The notes under the pieces: model-generated
Database searches by the model: none
Told to the model about the DNA's origin: nothing
What the model saw: the letters and a program-made list of their open reading frames with translations, nothing else
Made by a program: the position numbers and the translations under genes
Assembly (NCBI GenBank): GCA_026874595.1
Contig: CM049307.1
Span: 35,384,862 to 35,448,861, forward strand
DNA from: Sipunculus nudus
Taxonomy: Eukaryota > Annelida > Sipuncula > Golfingiida > Sipunculidae
Direction of reading: 5' to 3'
DNA: 64,000 nt
In this document: positions 36,085 to 49,148 of the stretch, piece by piece
Position numbering within the stretch: position 1 is the stretch's first letter
Layout: each line of letters starts with the position of its first letter

Positions 36085-39000
36085 CAAACAAGTAATTTGA
36101 TTCCCAGTGATGGGAGTCCTGACAGTAAAGTGCCCAATAATAAATAATGTTTTGTTTGATCTTCATGCTATCACAGATATTACCAGAGGAGAACTACAAC
36201 AAGAGGCTGACCTTGCTAGGAAGCAAAAATAAAGAGATGGATGTTTTTCTGCCCCTGGGACAGCTACAGACAGACAGACGCTTTCTGGGATATCCATCAA
36301 TGACAAGTCTGTACAATCAAATACAGTACTGTTGTGATGAGCTTGCTTATATGAATGCAACTGCCCAATACTGCCTGATGATTATCTGCTCCATGTAATA
36401 TTTTATTGTTTTTTTATATTCAAACCAACCAGACAGTGATATAATCTTGGTAGTTTAGCTGCAGCAGTGTATCGCTCAGTGTTTAATGTTGTCTCCATTC
36501 ACCACTGATGTGTGGGCATCATGGGCTGGTTATCTCACCCCCAGGTCACACACCAGTGCTGTATATTTTAGTCCCTGATGTATTGAGAGCCTGCCAGGTT
36601 GTGTCAACACCTCAGATGCAGATCTTTTATTTCATAGTCTCATCCCTGTTTCTACAGCTGGCAGTTTTACTGGAATCTTACCAACATGACACAAATACTA
36701 CCAGTCTCTCTCATTTACAATTAATGACACCTGCTACATATTTATACATGTTTATACGGCAGGGTTTCCAGGTTTTATCCAATACCTGGCTGGTTTCAGG
36801 ATTACCTGGGATATATCTGGGTTTTACCCCTAATTTCTATTGGTTATGTGATGTGTTCTGCATGGCCAAACACGTGTTAAAGTGTGAGTGGTAAATAGCT
36901 TCTGTTAGACAGGGGTGATGTGGTCAAATGAGAACCTTGTTATATAACATGCCTTGCTTTGTTGTGTCCAGATAAATCATATCAATTAATATATAATTTA
37001 TTTCTAGTATTTTCATACAAACATTGTGTAATGAAGTCATTTAAAACAAGATTAAATTAAATTACTTTTCCTCACTGAATTGTTTTATTTCATGTTAGAA
37101 TATACTTGGAAGGGGAACCTTGATACAATCTTAAGATCAGTAGTTGACAAAGCAGAGATATATTTCAACAAAGAATCTTCAGTAAAGCTTTGTGGGGCCA
37201 CAGTCACCTGGTATCAGGTTCCCCAGAGGATCCCATCGAGACTTGTTAGAATTTTTAAACACAAGTGAATAGCCCAAAGATTAACCAAAACACCTCTTGC
37301 TGTATACAGCATTAGCAGATTACCACCCTCAATATAGAGGTGGATAAATGGCCATAGACACAAACCAATCCCTTTAATTGTATGAGTCATGTGAAGTTCA
37401 GACAATTTAAAGGTAACAAGTAAATAATAATATTTAAGCTTTGTTGATTGGTGTGTTTTATATTTATGCAGTCTCTGAGGCTGCTGGTGTTGACTAAAAA
37501 GATGGAATCTCAAGAGCTGTAAAACTGTGTACTAATCAATACAGAAATCCCCTGGTACAAGAAAACCTCAACATGGATGACACTGAGGAATACACATCAC
37601 ACTTTTTATACTTTAACACTTCATCTTTTAACCATGAACTTCTCAAAGCTTTTACACATATATCAACCATGGCAAAAGTGCAAATAACATATTGCTCAGG
37701 AGAATTAAACCTGCACTCCTAAATTAGCACACCCATGTAGCCTTATAATATGACTTCAGTGAAACAGGGTCAGCTCTATTCAATGACAATCCAGCTCACA
37801 GCTGAACCAGTGTGATGTCTTTAATATCTAATAGAGAAAGTGACTAGATGTGTAGGAAGCTGTTATTTACTAGTATAATATGTAAAAAATATTAACTTCA
37901 AATGCTGTGCCACACTTTGAGGGTACAAACCACATCTGATGTATATAACGAGGTTTTATTTATACAGCTCAGATGACAGGTAGGCTGCACAATCCAGGAG
38001 TACTGGTGCCTGTCTCCTGGGAATGTTCCAACAAGTTAATTGGCTGCAGAGTACACAGGAGGTATACAAAGCCTGGGTTTAGTGGATAAGCCTGCTTTTT
38101 TCAATTGTACCTGTTATATTCAATTTCTCATAGAGAAATACCAAGAGCTTATAGGAAAATGTAATAAACCAGAAATACAGCTTACTGACATGGTCAGATA
38201 TATACAGAAATGATATGTAGAAAGATATAGGGAAAAATTGGCTGATAAAATATGCATAAGAAAATACAAACTAATTATTATGAAGGAAACATAAAAAGTT
38301 TATAAAACTAAGTATGGCTTACTGACCATTAGTTTTAATTAAGAGCATATCAATGGGTGTTAATACTATATATATTACTATGATCATGTAGTAGAGCACA
38401 CAGTTCTCTGACAATCATGAAATTTACAAGGAAAGGCTTTATTTTGGTATTTGTCATTATATGAATCCAAAATTTTCAGGTATATGCTGAGATGCAGTAT
38501 TGAACAAAGGAGTTGGTAGACAAATGATGGTCTCCTTGGTGAAGCAGCTGAAACATGAACTAAAAAGAAATTTGTTTTTAGTAGAAACACACAAGTCTTG
38601 TTGCAGGAATAGAATTGTACAGTAAATATCAAAACTACAAGAGCAGTTGGGACAGATATGCTGACCAATACCAGCTACCACTGTTCCAGACTGTTTTGGC
38701 AAGTGTCCTTAAGGCTAAGATGTTAACAAGATCAGCTACATCATACAGCATTTTTGCCTCGGTCAGAGATTCCTCTAAATTTGCAAAAGTCTCTTTATTC
38801 TAAATAAGTGACTATTCTTAGTCTTTTACCTGTTTGGGCAGGAAGCAAAACCTCAGGCCCCGCAGGGGTCTGAGAGTGTTCAGGTATCATGAATTTCCAT
38901 TTCTGTGTCTGGATGTCACATATGCTGAACATTTAAATTGATCACTAACCTGTTTTATTTCACTGTCTGGGTCTGAATTACCACAAATTGCACAAGTCTT

Positions 39001-40506
39001 GTTGCCAAAAGACCTGAACAAGATTAAGCTCAATAACTTTGCCTCCCTGCCTGACCCAGAAAGGAAATTTAAACTAACACATTCACATAAAGCATTCACA
39101 GAATGCATATATCAACCATTGTCTGTTTCTGAATCCAGTTCCTCCCAAAAACTGATATACTCATGGTCCAAAATTAATCATGGAGCAGGCCAGGATTTTA
39201 AACTCACCTAGGCCTGCTCCATGATAGATTTTAAGAGAATGGGATTTAGATGTCGTTTAGGCAAGTTTAAATTCTGTCTGAAAATTTCGGTCATTTTATA
39301 AAGTGCCTGAGTGAATCAGGCAATTTTTAAAATGACTGAAAATTTCAGGCAATTTTCGAATTGACTTATTTTACACATTGACTGTAACATATATCTATAC
39401 AATATTCATAGTTTTATTTCTGCACTGAAGCAGGTTTTACTAATCTATATATATTAATAGCGTAAGGCGATTTTTGTGATTTTCCGTATCTCCTCTGATA
39501 CCGCCGTACGGATTGCCATGATTTTCGACATACATATGCTCTGGGTTTGTCCGAAGAGATTCCGCCCCCTTTTATTTGCAATATTTGCGTATTACCTGCA
39601 TAATTAATAATTTTAATATTTGCTCCCCCGTGGGCGCCTCTTTTCTTTGTGTCTTTGGGCCCGGTAACACAATGGCCATAGGGTGTGTGATGGCGGGACA
39701 GAGTTTTACTCCGGGGGCCCTATCTGGGGTTTTCTCACATTTCGTGGTGACCGGCCCGAAATTATCCGCATTGGTGATCCCTTCTCAAAAGGCAACCTCC
39801 GCGCAGCAGGGGAATCTTGCGTGAGGAGAATGCTCAAAAGGGGGCTTTTTTAAAGAATGAAAATTTTTCAAACGGTAGTGAATGCAGGGCAGTGTGTAAA
39901 ACCCGGACTCACCGTCCCCGAACCCCAAAAACCAATTTCCTCATTTTCCATTATTTATATCAATAAATTGCTGATGTAAGAACAGAGCTAAGTCCCTAAA
40001 TGTTGCAGCTTTGTAAATGACCAATTCACTGAAAGATTTAAATTTACAAAAATATTTCGATGAAGACGGACCTCATTTACTTGTCTTTGCTGACTGTTCC
40101 ATTTTGACGAACCCCAGTAACCACTGCTCATATTTTTATTTATGACTAAAAGAGGGGGAAAAATTAGCTCTCATGTCACACACTAAATATAATTATTTGT
40201 TATTCTAAATGAAAATATAATAGTACGGGCACGCTGTGGGAGATTTATTTGAAGTGCACTAACAGTTGAGCGGACCTGAGACTGATATATCAGAGTACTT
40301 CCACATAACAACAGGTTTCGTGCTCCATTCATAACAACCATGCAATTTTAAAGTTGGCAATAATATAAATACCGAAAAGAATTGTTGATTACTTGCATTT
40401 CAAGCAACTACAGGTTCCAAAATAATGATTTTGTAAATGTTTTAAATTATAATACTTTTTAAAACGCTACACAAATGAAATAAATAGCAAATATAAAATT
40501 ATGAAT
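36081..40506. other. Large tetraspanin intron, 3' part, mostly unassigned
   Basis: Intron e2-e3. No exon is supported on either strand; open frames such as 36147-36398 and 38615-38803 have no recognisable domain. Only the Helitron end at 39444 is recognised. Confidence 0.4.
39444..39840 (+). mobile_element. Helitron 5' end with GC-rich interior
   Basis: It starts TCTATATATATTAATAGCGT after a host A. The first roughly 120 bp match Helitron H1 (42949): GTATCTCCTCTGA, TGCCATGATTTTCGACATAC and GGGTTTGTCCGAAGA. After about 39562 the match ends and a GC-rich segment follows to about 39840. No 3' hairpin and CTRR was found, so the right boundary is arbitrary. Confidence 0.6.
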
Positions 40507-42379
40507 AACAAGGGACCTATGGGTCACTGTGCTCAGCTGACGTTAACCTTGAAGGTAAAAATCTCAAATAATATCTAATGGAGATAAAGTGTAAGAGTAA
40601 GTGGTAATAAAGGCCATGGTTGGTTTATATGATTGGTTTGTATTGATGAGCAAGAAATTGTTGCAAAAAATATTTTGTGACCTGACCATGTGTTTCCTAA
40701 TGTTGAAACTGAAGCATATGAGCAGTTTGTGAACAAATGATCTGTACAATTACCATGATCATTAGTTGGCTTTTCGATTAACTGTTGACATTTCAGTAGT
40801 TTACACATTTGTTCAATCGAATCTTTTTTTTGTATAATATATATTATTAAATATATGTTTTTTTATGAAATGTATACAGTTGAAATATAACCAATTAACA
40901 ACATAAAACATGGCAAACAAAGCCTGATCTCAAATTCTGCAGAGATAAATAATGAACAAATGTTTGTAATAAATCCTCATTTTTTTATCACGTCAATTTT
41001 TTTTAATTTAAGTTTATATTTCTATATATTTTCAATATAACATATATATCTGAATATAAAAGTTGATTCATAATTCTCAATTGCATCATCATAAATCTCA
41101 ATCTTGTCAGATAACACCACATCATGCATACAAATGTTTATTTATTTTTTACCACAAAAATATATCTTTTAAATCTGCAAAACAATAAATATCTAAAAAA
41201 AATACTTTTTTAATTGTGTCTTTTTTTATCCATAATATGCTTCATATTTTATCATAATTTAAGCACACTGATGGGTTCCATTATGATTGGTAAAATCATT
41301 TAAAGGAAAAATGATTTCTTTTAAAATGCTACATTACACAACATTGCATCTTCTGGATTACACCTTGATTTACTTTTTCAAGGAAAGTTTTTGCATATCA
41401 GTGTGGAAACAGCATTACAATTAAGGAGATACAGTGAAAACAATAACAATACTGCAAAACACTTGGTGGGTTGGGGGGGGGGGGGATTGGGGTGGTGATA
41501 TCAGAATAACTGTACACCTGTCACAGCAGGGGATCTCCCCCAGTGACTGTAACAAATCAGAAACCCTGGCATAGCTGACTTCCAGTGACCTGGAGTGGGA
41601 CCCTGCATCTGTAATCTGTAATCAAAGCAAATGACTACAATAGAGCCTCAAGAAAAAAATCAATAACTAGCTTAATTTTCAAGCTTTTATTTACAAATTT
41701 CAGATTTGAACAAATTAAATATTTATGTTTACATGCTGTGAAAATTAAATCAATGGTACTTACAGGAAAAAAACGTGCCATGGTCAAAGTTGGGCAAAAT
41801 TTAAGGTACTGATTTTATTTTTATGCTAATTACTTAAAAAATTTACAAAATTCAGATCTTATTTTGGGTAAACAATTGAATCTTAATTAAACATAGTTAT
41901 ACACTTGGGAAAATAGACTCTAGTTTCAAAATTTTTCATGTTAAGTGAGTAAATATTTTTCCTGATTTTTTACAAAGTCCATTATGTTTGGGCCCATAAC
42001 TTAAAGAATTTATACTTAACAGACTTAATTTCTGGCATGTACATAGGAACTATATAGAAGAATATTTATGGTAAATATGAGAAATAACAGATGTGTGGTT
42101 TTGATATTAGGCAGTCCTGAAGTGTGAAAATAGGATTTTAATAAAAAATTGAGGTTTTTCCTTAATTTCTCAAAGGAACGAAGTCGCAAAGACCCAGTTT
42201 TCAGCTTGGTAGGAGATCTTGGGGACATCTAACATTATGCTGAATTTTGGATTCCTAGGTCTTACGGTTTCAAAACGTGCCACATCTACGGACGGATGGA
42301 CGGACGGACGGACAGACGGACGGACGACGGACAATGGACCACGACTATAGCTCAGATGACTTATAGTCAGCTGAGCTAA
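40507..42379 (+). mobile_element. E7: family X element
   Basis: The left end has AACAAG, a palindrome with one change (GACCTATGGGTC, 40514-40525) and GCTCAGCTGA. The right hairpin closes CTAA at 42379. The left part resembles E8 and E2. A G13 run lies at 41473-41485, then a single E6/E8-type module and (GACG)n at about 42288-42327. No target duplication (flanks ATGAAT / AAACTG). Confidence 0.8.
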
Positions 42380-42948
42380 AAACTGAGACAGAAATGTAAA
42401 AATACAGATACTAACACAATAATAAATCACAAATGTGTCATGGCTAAACGTGATGTCAAATACATGTATGTACTGAAGAAATGGTAAAACAACGAGAAAA
42501 CGGGGTCCGTGTAATCCGTGAGGTCCGTGCCCCAGGGTCCGAAAGTGTTTTTTCAATCAAATTTTGTTGCAAAGCAGATTATTTTTTTATGTTTTAACCA
42601 AACATAATATAAAATATGTCTTTAGATACGATTATGCTAAAATATCTGGACAAATTACCATGAGAGTTTAAGAATAACAAATTTTTCTTGGGTTCCGGGA
42701 TCCGGAGTGGGATCCAGGTTTAACACACTGACTGAACGCAGTGACTGTCTCACTGGAAAACATTATAACAGGTTCCTTTACTGGCAGATTCACGGGCGCG
42801 GAGGGCAACTTTAAATGGCGATGTTCAGCATAATATATATTTTCATATAAAAATGATTTTATTTAACATATCAAATTCTTCGAAAATTCTCCGGCCAACC
42901 TCTCCGCTTCAATTAGAGTTTTATCAATAACACCATGCATATAATAGA

Positions 42949-43259
42949 TCTATATATTAATAGCGTAACGCGATTTGTGTGAATTTACATGTCTCCTCTG
43001 ACACTACGGTTTGCCGTGATTTTTGACATACATATGCTCCGGGTTTGTCCGAAGACATTCCACCATTCGGACAAGAACGTATTCGTCCAGGTCATTCAGA
43101 CTCCGACACAAGAATAACTCAGAGACAGAACACTTATACCAAATGTCGGATTCAAAGAGACAGTAACATTGTACACCCAAGACATGAAACTATGTCAGAC
43201 TATTTGACATCAGAACTAACTGCTCGCCCAAAACCGTGCGTAGCACGGGTAATTGCTAG
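42949..43259 (+). mobile_element. H1: canonical non-autonomous Helitron
   Basis: It begins TCTATATATTAATAGCG and ends CTAG, inserted between host A and T with no target duplication. Hairpin CCGTGC-GTA-GCACGG lies at 43234-43248, seven bases before the terminal CTAG. At 311 bp there is no Rep/helicase. The 5' region matches 39444 onward. This is the textbook Helitron signature and differs from the E elements, which lack a 5' TC. Confidence 0.85.
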
Positions 43260-44526
43260 TGATATATAAATTTACAGAATTTTAAATGTAGTCATACTTT
43301 TATTTTTTTTAAAATGAATTAAAAACAATTTTTTTTAATTTTGGAAAAGGGGGCTTTTGTCCTCTTTAGCATTTAAGTTAGGGGGCTTGCTAGTTGCTTT
43401 TTGCAATGTATCCCAAACCAATTAAACCTGACACTAAACTAATCACCTGAGATATCTCAAAATCCTCCATCATTCACACGACATTCCTCTTTATCTCCGG
43501 GATCCCTGACTTCTGAGAATTTCCAACTTTTCCCCAGTCAGGACTTTTTCCCTGACTATCAACAAATTAAGCTGTGGTTGCAGCATTCACATAATTTTTA
43601 TGTGTTAAAATTCACACATGACACAACAGTTCACAATAAGCTGTGGGAAACATTTACAGATCATACCAGTCATTCTATTGGTCAAGTGAAGTGGAAATGA
43701 AATATTTCAATATTTAATATTGTATGTTAAAAGCTGCATGAGAACTGCAGTAACTAATCGCTCCTGGAGGTCTGGCTCTGTTTCCAGTCTGCGACTAATC
43801 ATTCTACAGAACCGATACATTTTCCCCATCACTGAAAAAGTATAGCTATGTCCAATGAATATTTCAATGGTATGGAATGAACATAATTCATATCTGACAC
43901 AATCCTGAGCTGAATGAAATAGATTAATAACATTTACTGGTAGGCAGTTGGGTATTACCAAAGAGCTGCACTATTAAATATTCCCCATATCTATACACAA
44001 AACTTTTATAAGATAAGACATTTAAAAGTTGTCAAAATGGTACTCGTTGCATTTAAAACATCAGCATAAAAAGTCTGTAATAAATATAATGATATGCATG
44101 TGAAATACATTTTAAAGAAGCAACTATGGTAAGATATATTACATACCTAAGATACAAGATACACAAATTCACTGAGGTTTATATGAGACTAAACAAAAAT
44201 ATCACTGTGAGTTTCCAAAAACAATAATTTACAAGCATGAATTAAGGTTTATCCTGATACAGTCCAGTTTTACCTGCCTGGACTGCTTCTGGTGGATAAA
44301 CCAGCACAAGTAGTGTAAATTGTACGTAAGCTTTATCAATGTTGAGGTGAGCTGGCAGCGCTTGGCACAAACATTTACGGTTAGCGTGATAAACTGGCTT
44401 TGTCCCTCATTCACCTCAGTGCAAAAAGGGCACTCAGCAAGTACAAAGCTAATCCCAGGTGGCCAGGTTAATTCACAACAAAGACATGGACAGGTTGACT
44501 GAAAGTTATAAACCATCATTCAAGAA

Positions 44527-45010
44527 AACAAGTCACCTGCAGGTCATGATGTTCACCTGATAAACCCTCTGGTCTCAGAAAGTAAAATCCTATGTCCACA
44601 ACAACAGTGCTTACAAAAAGTGAGTTTTCAATCATTTCAAAAGTACAAGCTATGATCACATTTTCACTCAGATGCCAAACCATGAGTTGATGCTATGTAT
44701 TCAGAAATTAAGATTTCTGGTTTTGGCATATAAGTGAGAAGAAAATTGAAGATAAGCATTTAATCGACAGCCACATGTTATAGTGAGCAAATTTTGAGTC
44801 TGAAATCTTAATATTGTGCTCTCGCAGCTATGGTGTAATTCGGACAGGCCTGTTATTCAACATGTCAGAGCCCTCATAGAAATGCTCATTCCTATGAATA
44901 TGAGCAAGATCAAATGTATTTTGTTTCAGATAATGCACAAATGAAAGTGTCATTGACAGACAGAAGGACAGTAAGATAGACAGAAGGACAAGGCAATCAC
45001 TATAGGGCAC
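44527..45010 (+). mobile_element. Z: element with a third palindrome type
   Basis: The left end AACAAG, TC, perfect palindrome ACCTGCAGGT (44535-44544), CATGAT, GTTCACCTGA is exactly 34 bp, like family X. The right boundary is uncertain. A GACAGACAGAAGGACAG tract (44957-44991) precedes CACTATAGGGCAC, the inner right-end type also seen in E3, E4 and at 19715. Confidence 0.55.
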
Positions 45011-45596
45011 TGAGCACTGTTAAATTTAGGCCCTCATAAAATCATGTATCCAGCAAATGATAAATAATTGTCAGCATTTTGAGTGCCATATTACCTGGTT
45101 TTTATAGTGAAGCAGGTTTTATGACGAGATAATGCTCTATCCCTTGAGTGAAGAAAATATCAAAAGATTATAAAATTAATGGCCAGATATTAAAAATATT
45201 CAAGTATTGTATATACATCCCTGATGTATTTACATCATATCTGCAGGGGCACTATGTTTTAGCATTTCATGTTGGTGTATCACAGTATGTGTTATCTTTA
45301 GCAAACTGCTGTTTCTCAAGAAGCTTTCATCTTCTTGAGAATTCTCTATTTTATCTTACACACTGCCTTACATTATCAGCAAATGTTTTCCTGGCATTAT
45401 CAACTTTAGTTTGCAGTTTTGTTACACATACTCATTAATCTTGTGTTCCTTTTTCAAATGCTGATCAACTCAGCCAAAGTTATCACTGTAATAAAAGAAG
45501 AGCTGCTGTTCAGCACTTTTCTTTGACAAAGGGAGTTAAAAAGGGCAACCATATTGTCATGGAAGCTTCTTACATGTCTTAATCAGAGATAGATAA

Positions 45597-45635
45597 TTGT
45601 AGCTCAGCATGCAAGAAAATCAGCTAAGCCAAAAC
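45597..45635 (+). repeat. Orphan family X right end
   Basis: GTAGCTCAGCATGC...AAATCAGCTAAGCC resembles the right hairpin of E5 (ATAGCTCAGCATGACTG...). No module or left end can be linked to it. Confidence 0.45.
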
Positions 45636-47050
45636 TAAGCTATAAATGCAGGTAGTAGTACTGGTACATTGTATGTGATATCATGGTATGGCAGCTGTAG
45701 GTTATATATTATACATTGCTTTTATGCAGCACTCCTCATGATATCAACACATAAAACCATATAACACCATCAATACTACAAGCATGTACTAAAAGCATCT
45801 GGCCTCCTACCATGAACAATGATGTAGTTCATTATTTTTCTTAATAAATAAATCAGCAGGTACTATGAGCCCATGGGTAGGTAGTTTTTTTGCATGAAAC
45901 CATTGATTTTTACATGATAAGCCTGGTCAGTTCCTGGATGGCCCAGTTACCTGGCCTGGCTCCCAGAACAGATGTTACACAGACCAGAGCTGTCATATAA
46001 ACCTTCTGTCTGAACAGTCAACCACTCCACTGATGATTCCACATTCAAACAGGCAACTGGAAACAGCTGGTCACAAAAGGCTTGTATGGATGTACCAGTA
46101 ATCAGTTATCATCCATTGCAGTTTATTTATTACTGAAATGAAGCTCTACACAGGAAAATCAACATGTTTCAGACCACTGCAAGTTTCTAATTTGAAAATT
46201 CTTTTATGTCTCTGAAGATTATAAAGGAAAAGGAACAAATTCTAGCCATTTTCCCAAAAAATGACAGATCTATACGTCCTACAAATGGTTTGATTTACAT
46301 CTCTTTGAGCTGATAATTATGAGTATCATGAGACATCAAGCAATTACACACCTGAAACATCAACGATGTAACAGTAAATCAGGTAAAGCCTCTTGAAGAT
46401 AAAACCTTGTCATAATCTAATACTTGAATCTGAATATATATTCTCTCAATCAAACCAACATTTTTTTTAGCTGGCAATTTAAATGCTTTAATTGCTGATT
46501 TATAACTGTTATTCCTTCTGGCCATGAACATCTGAAGATTACTGCTTGGCTGTTATTGGTGTCAAATGTCATAATCAATGCATGTTTAAGCTGTCTATGA
46601 AATTCAAAATGATCTATCTGACAAAACCACAACAGAGTGATTTCCCATGTGACTTGATGATGCTTGAAATAAGATAATCATGAATGCCATACAGACTAAG
46701 TTTCCATTGCGGATCGGATGGAGTGCAACCATATATCTTGTTCTTGTAGAAATCTGGAGCAGTTTAATTATTATGGCAACATCTGAGTAGAAAAAAAAAA
46801 CTGTGGAAATACACCATGATCCTGTGAATGTGAGTCATAGTTAATGCGTTTTGAACTGTTTTCTAAATTTAATAATCTGGCAAAGCATTGATATGATTCT
46901 TATCAATGTTTAATGCCCTAAGAAGCCTATTACATGTTTTCATTCATATTAGACACTGTAACAAGCAGTATTTACATATGAAGCCCATTTAACACCCATA
47001 CATCCATAATAGTGATTTGTAATGATTATAATGATTTCAATTTGTGATCT

Positions 47051-49148
47051 AACAAGGCCTACAGGCCTAATGCGAACCTGTGCAAAGTTTAGGAGTATGA
47101 ATGGAGGTTATTTTTAAAATTTAATATTGATCCTCTTAAGTCCTGCATATCTACCTTAGTCATTATGATTTCAGCAAAATGGACGTTTCCGACCTGCAAG
47201 TTTCAGACTTGGACATTTTAAAACCAGAATATGGGTAGTCGACAAGCGACTATGTGTATCCGCAGAAATCAGAGTGGGAGGGGTGAAGTGAGGCATGGAT
47301 TAAGTGGCAAGGGGAATAGAGTGAGGTGTGTTGCATATTAGCATGGATGTCTGCAGCTTAAACATGAATGTAGGTGGTGCCACCTGTCATAAAATGGAGA
47401 AAATTGTCCATGATGTATAAACCTGCAAAATTTAAGGTGGATAAGTCAAACCACTGCTGAGATATGAGTGATTTTATCCCAAGGCAGATGAACAAATGGA
47501 TGCTGTGCATAAGTGGTTGCAGGTGGCGCCACCTGTTTTGCCTATGATGAAGAGATATGTGAGATCTTTACACAAGAAAATTTTGGCCCAATCAGTCTAA
47601 CGATTTCCGAGATATGAGCTTGAATGTCTGCAGAGTAAATGTGAATGTAGGTGGAGCCACCTGTCATAAAATCAAGAGAGCTGTCCAGGATGAATAACCT
47701 GCAAAATTTCAGGTGGAAAAGTCAAACCACTGCTGAGATATGAGTGATTTTATCCCAATGCAGATGAACAGATGGACGCTGTGCATAAATGGTTGCAGGT
47801 GGTGCCACCAGTTTTGCCTATGATGAAGAGCTATGTGAGATCTATACACATGCAAAATTTTGGCCTAATCAGTCAAACAGTTCCCGAGATATGAGCTTGG
47901 ATGTCTGCAGAGTAAATGTGAATGTAGGTGGAGCCACCTGTCATAAAATCAAGAGAGCTGTCTAGGATGTATAAACCTGCAAAATTTCATGTGGAAAAGT
48001 CAAACCACTGCTGAGATATGAGTGATATTATCCCAAGGCAGATGAACAGATGGATGCTGTGCAAAAATGGTTTGCAGGTGGCACCACCATTTTGAGTGTA
48101 TGTTATAAAGCTATCAAAGGGCTACATTTGTGCAAAATTTTTAGCCTGATCGGTTAAACGGTTACCGAAATATGTGGGTTTAATTGTCGAAACACGACAC
48201 ACAAATGGACGCTTGGCAGTGAGGAAAGGTCAGAGGTCAACAAAAAATGAGGGTGCAGCAGTTCACATGTGACCTGATGATCAACCTGATTCGCTAAAAA
48301 TGCAAACCAAGTTTTTCAAACAGTTGAAAGATATAGTTCCAATAATTTCGGAATTCTGCATCTAGACATTGTGTCTAGACGTCTAGATGCTGTCGTCTAG
48401 ACACATCCTGTTTGTACTGAGTGACCTCTTGACTTGGCTGCTGAGACTAATCATGTTGTCAAATCTGTTTTCAAACACAGAAAGCCTTTTTCAATTGGCT
48501 ACAATGCTTTTTTAAAGCTGTATTTACCCAATCTATTATTATAAAACTGGCAAAACCCTACCATAGAATAATTCTTGTAAAGTTTAAACCAATCAGCTTA
48601 ACAGTTTCATCATAAATCAGTGTATAAGCTAGAAGAGTTTAAAATTACATTTTCGCTTGTAAAAAAGACATCAATGTAGGTGGCGCCACCAATACCTCAA
48701 TTTCAGATATGACATATGTGACAAACATTGGTATAAAATTTGGTGATTATAGCTCTAGCTGTTTCTGAGATTTTAATTTTAGTGTGCTTTTTTGGACAGA
48801 TGACTAAGTTCAACCTCCTGTAACTCAGCCAAAAATCTCTGAAATGGAACCATTCGAACAAACTTGAGAGAGATTGTTCCAGGGATCATTTCTGTGAAAT
48901 ATTGGACAATTTGCCTGGACGGTTTCGGAGAAGAAGATTTTTAAAGCTTTTTTAGCTTTTTCCCTATAAAATATAAGAAAATGCAGTTAGAAAAAAAATA
49001 AAATCCGATAGAGTATTTCAGATGACTGATTATTTGCAAAAATTTTGGTGATGCTAGCTTCTGCCGTTTTTGAGATAGCTATGGTTAACGTACAGACGAC
49101 ACACGACAGATGACGACGCACCATCGCATTAGCTCACAGGTTCACTAA
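47051..49148 (+). mobile_element. E9: family Y element
   Basis: The left end has AACAAGGCCTACAGGCCT (AGGCCT-AC-AGGCCT, 47055-47068) and GCGAACCTGTG (47072-47082). The right end CACAGGTTCAC (49135-49145) is its reverse complement with one mismatch and closes CTAA at 49148. Inside, at 47227, is a second left-type sequence (ACCAGAATATGGGTAGTCG, hairpin TAGTCG-ACAAG-CGACTA). Then come tandem modules of about 276 bp (GAGATATGAGCTTG at 47610 and 47886), two GGTGGCGCCACC palindromes (47522-47533, 48679-48690), and a distal part shared with E10. Confidence 0.85.

Noticed and set aside
36147-36398. Plus-strand frame of 83 codons preceded by a TATCACAG acceptor-like word
   Set aside because: No recognisable domain, no partner exon, and a similar frame exists on the other strand; probably chance.
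36508-36894. 128-codon plus-strand frame
   Set aside because: Low-complexity hydrophobic translation without family resemblance or splice context.
43045-43269. Plus-strand 74-codon frame
   Set aside because: It lies in Helitron H1 and ends in the terminal hairpin; a repeat-derived frame, not a gene.
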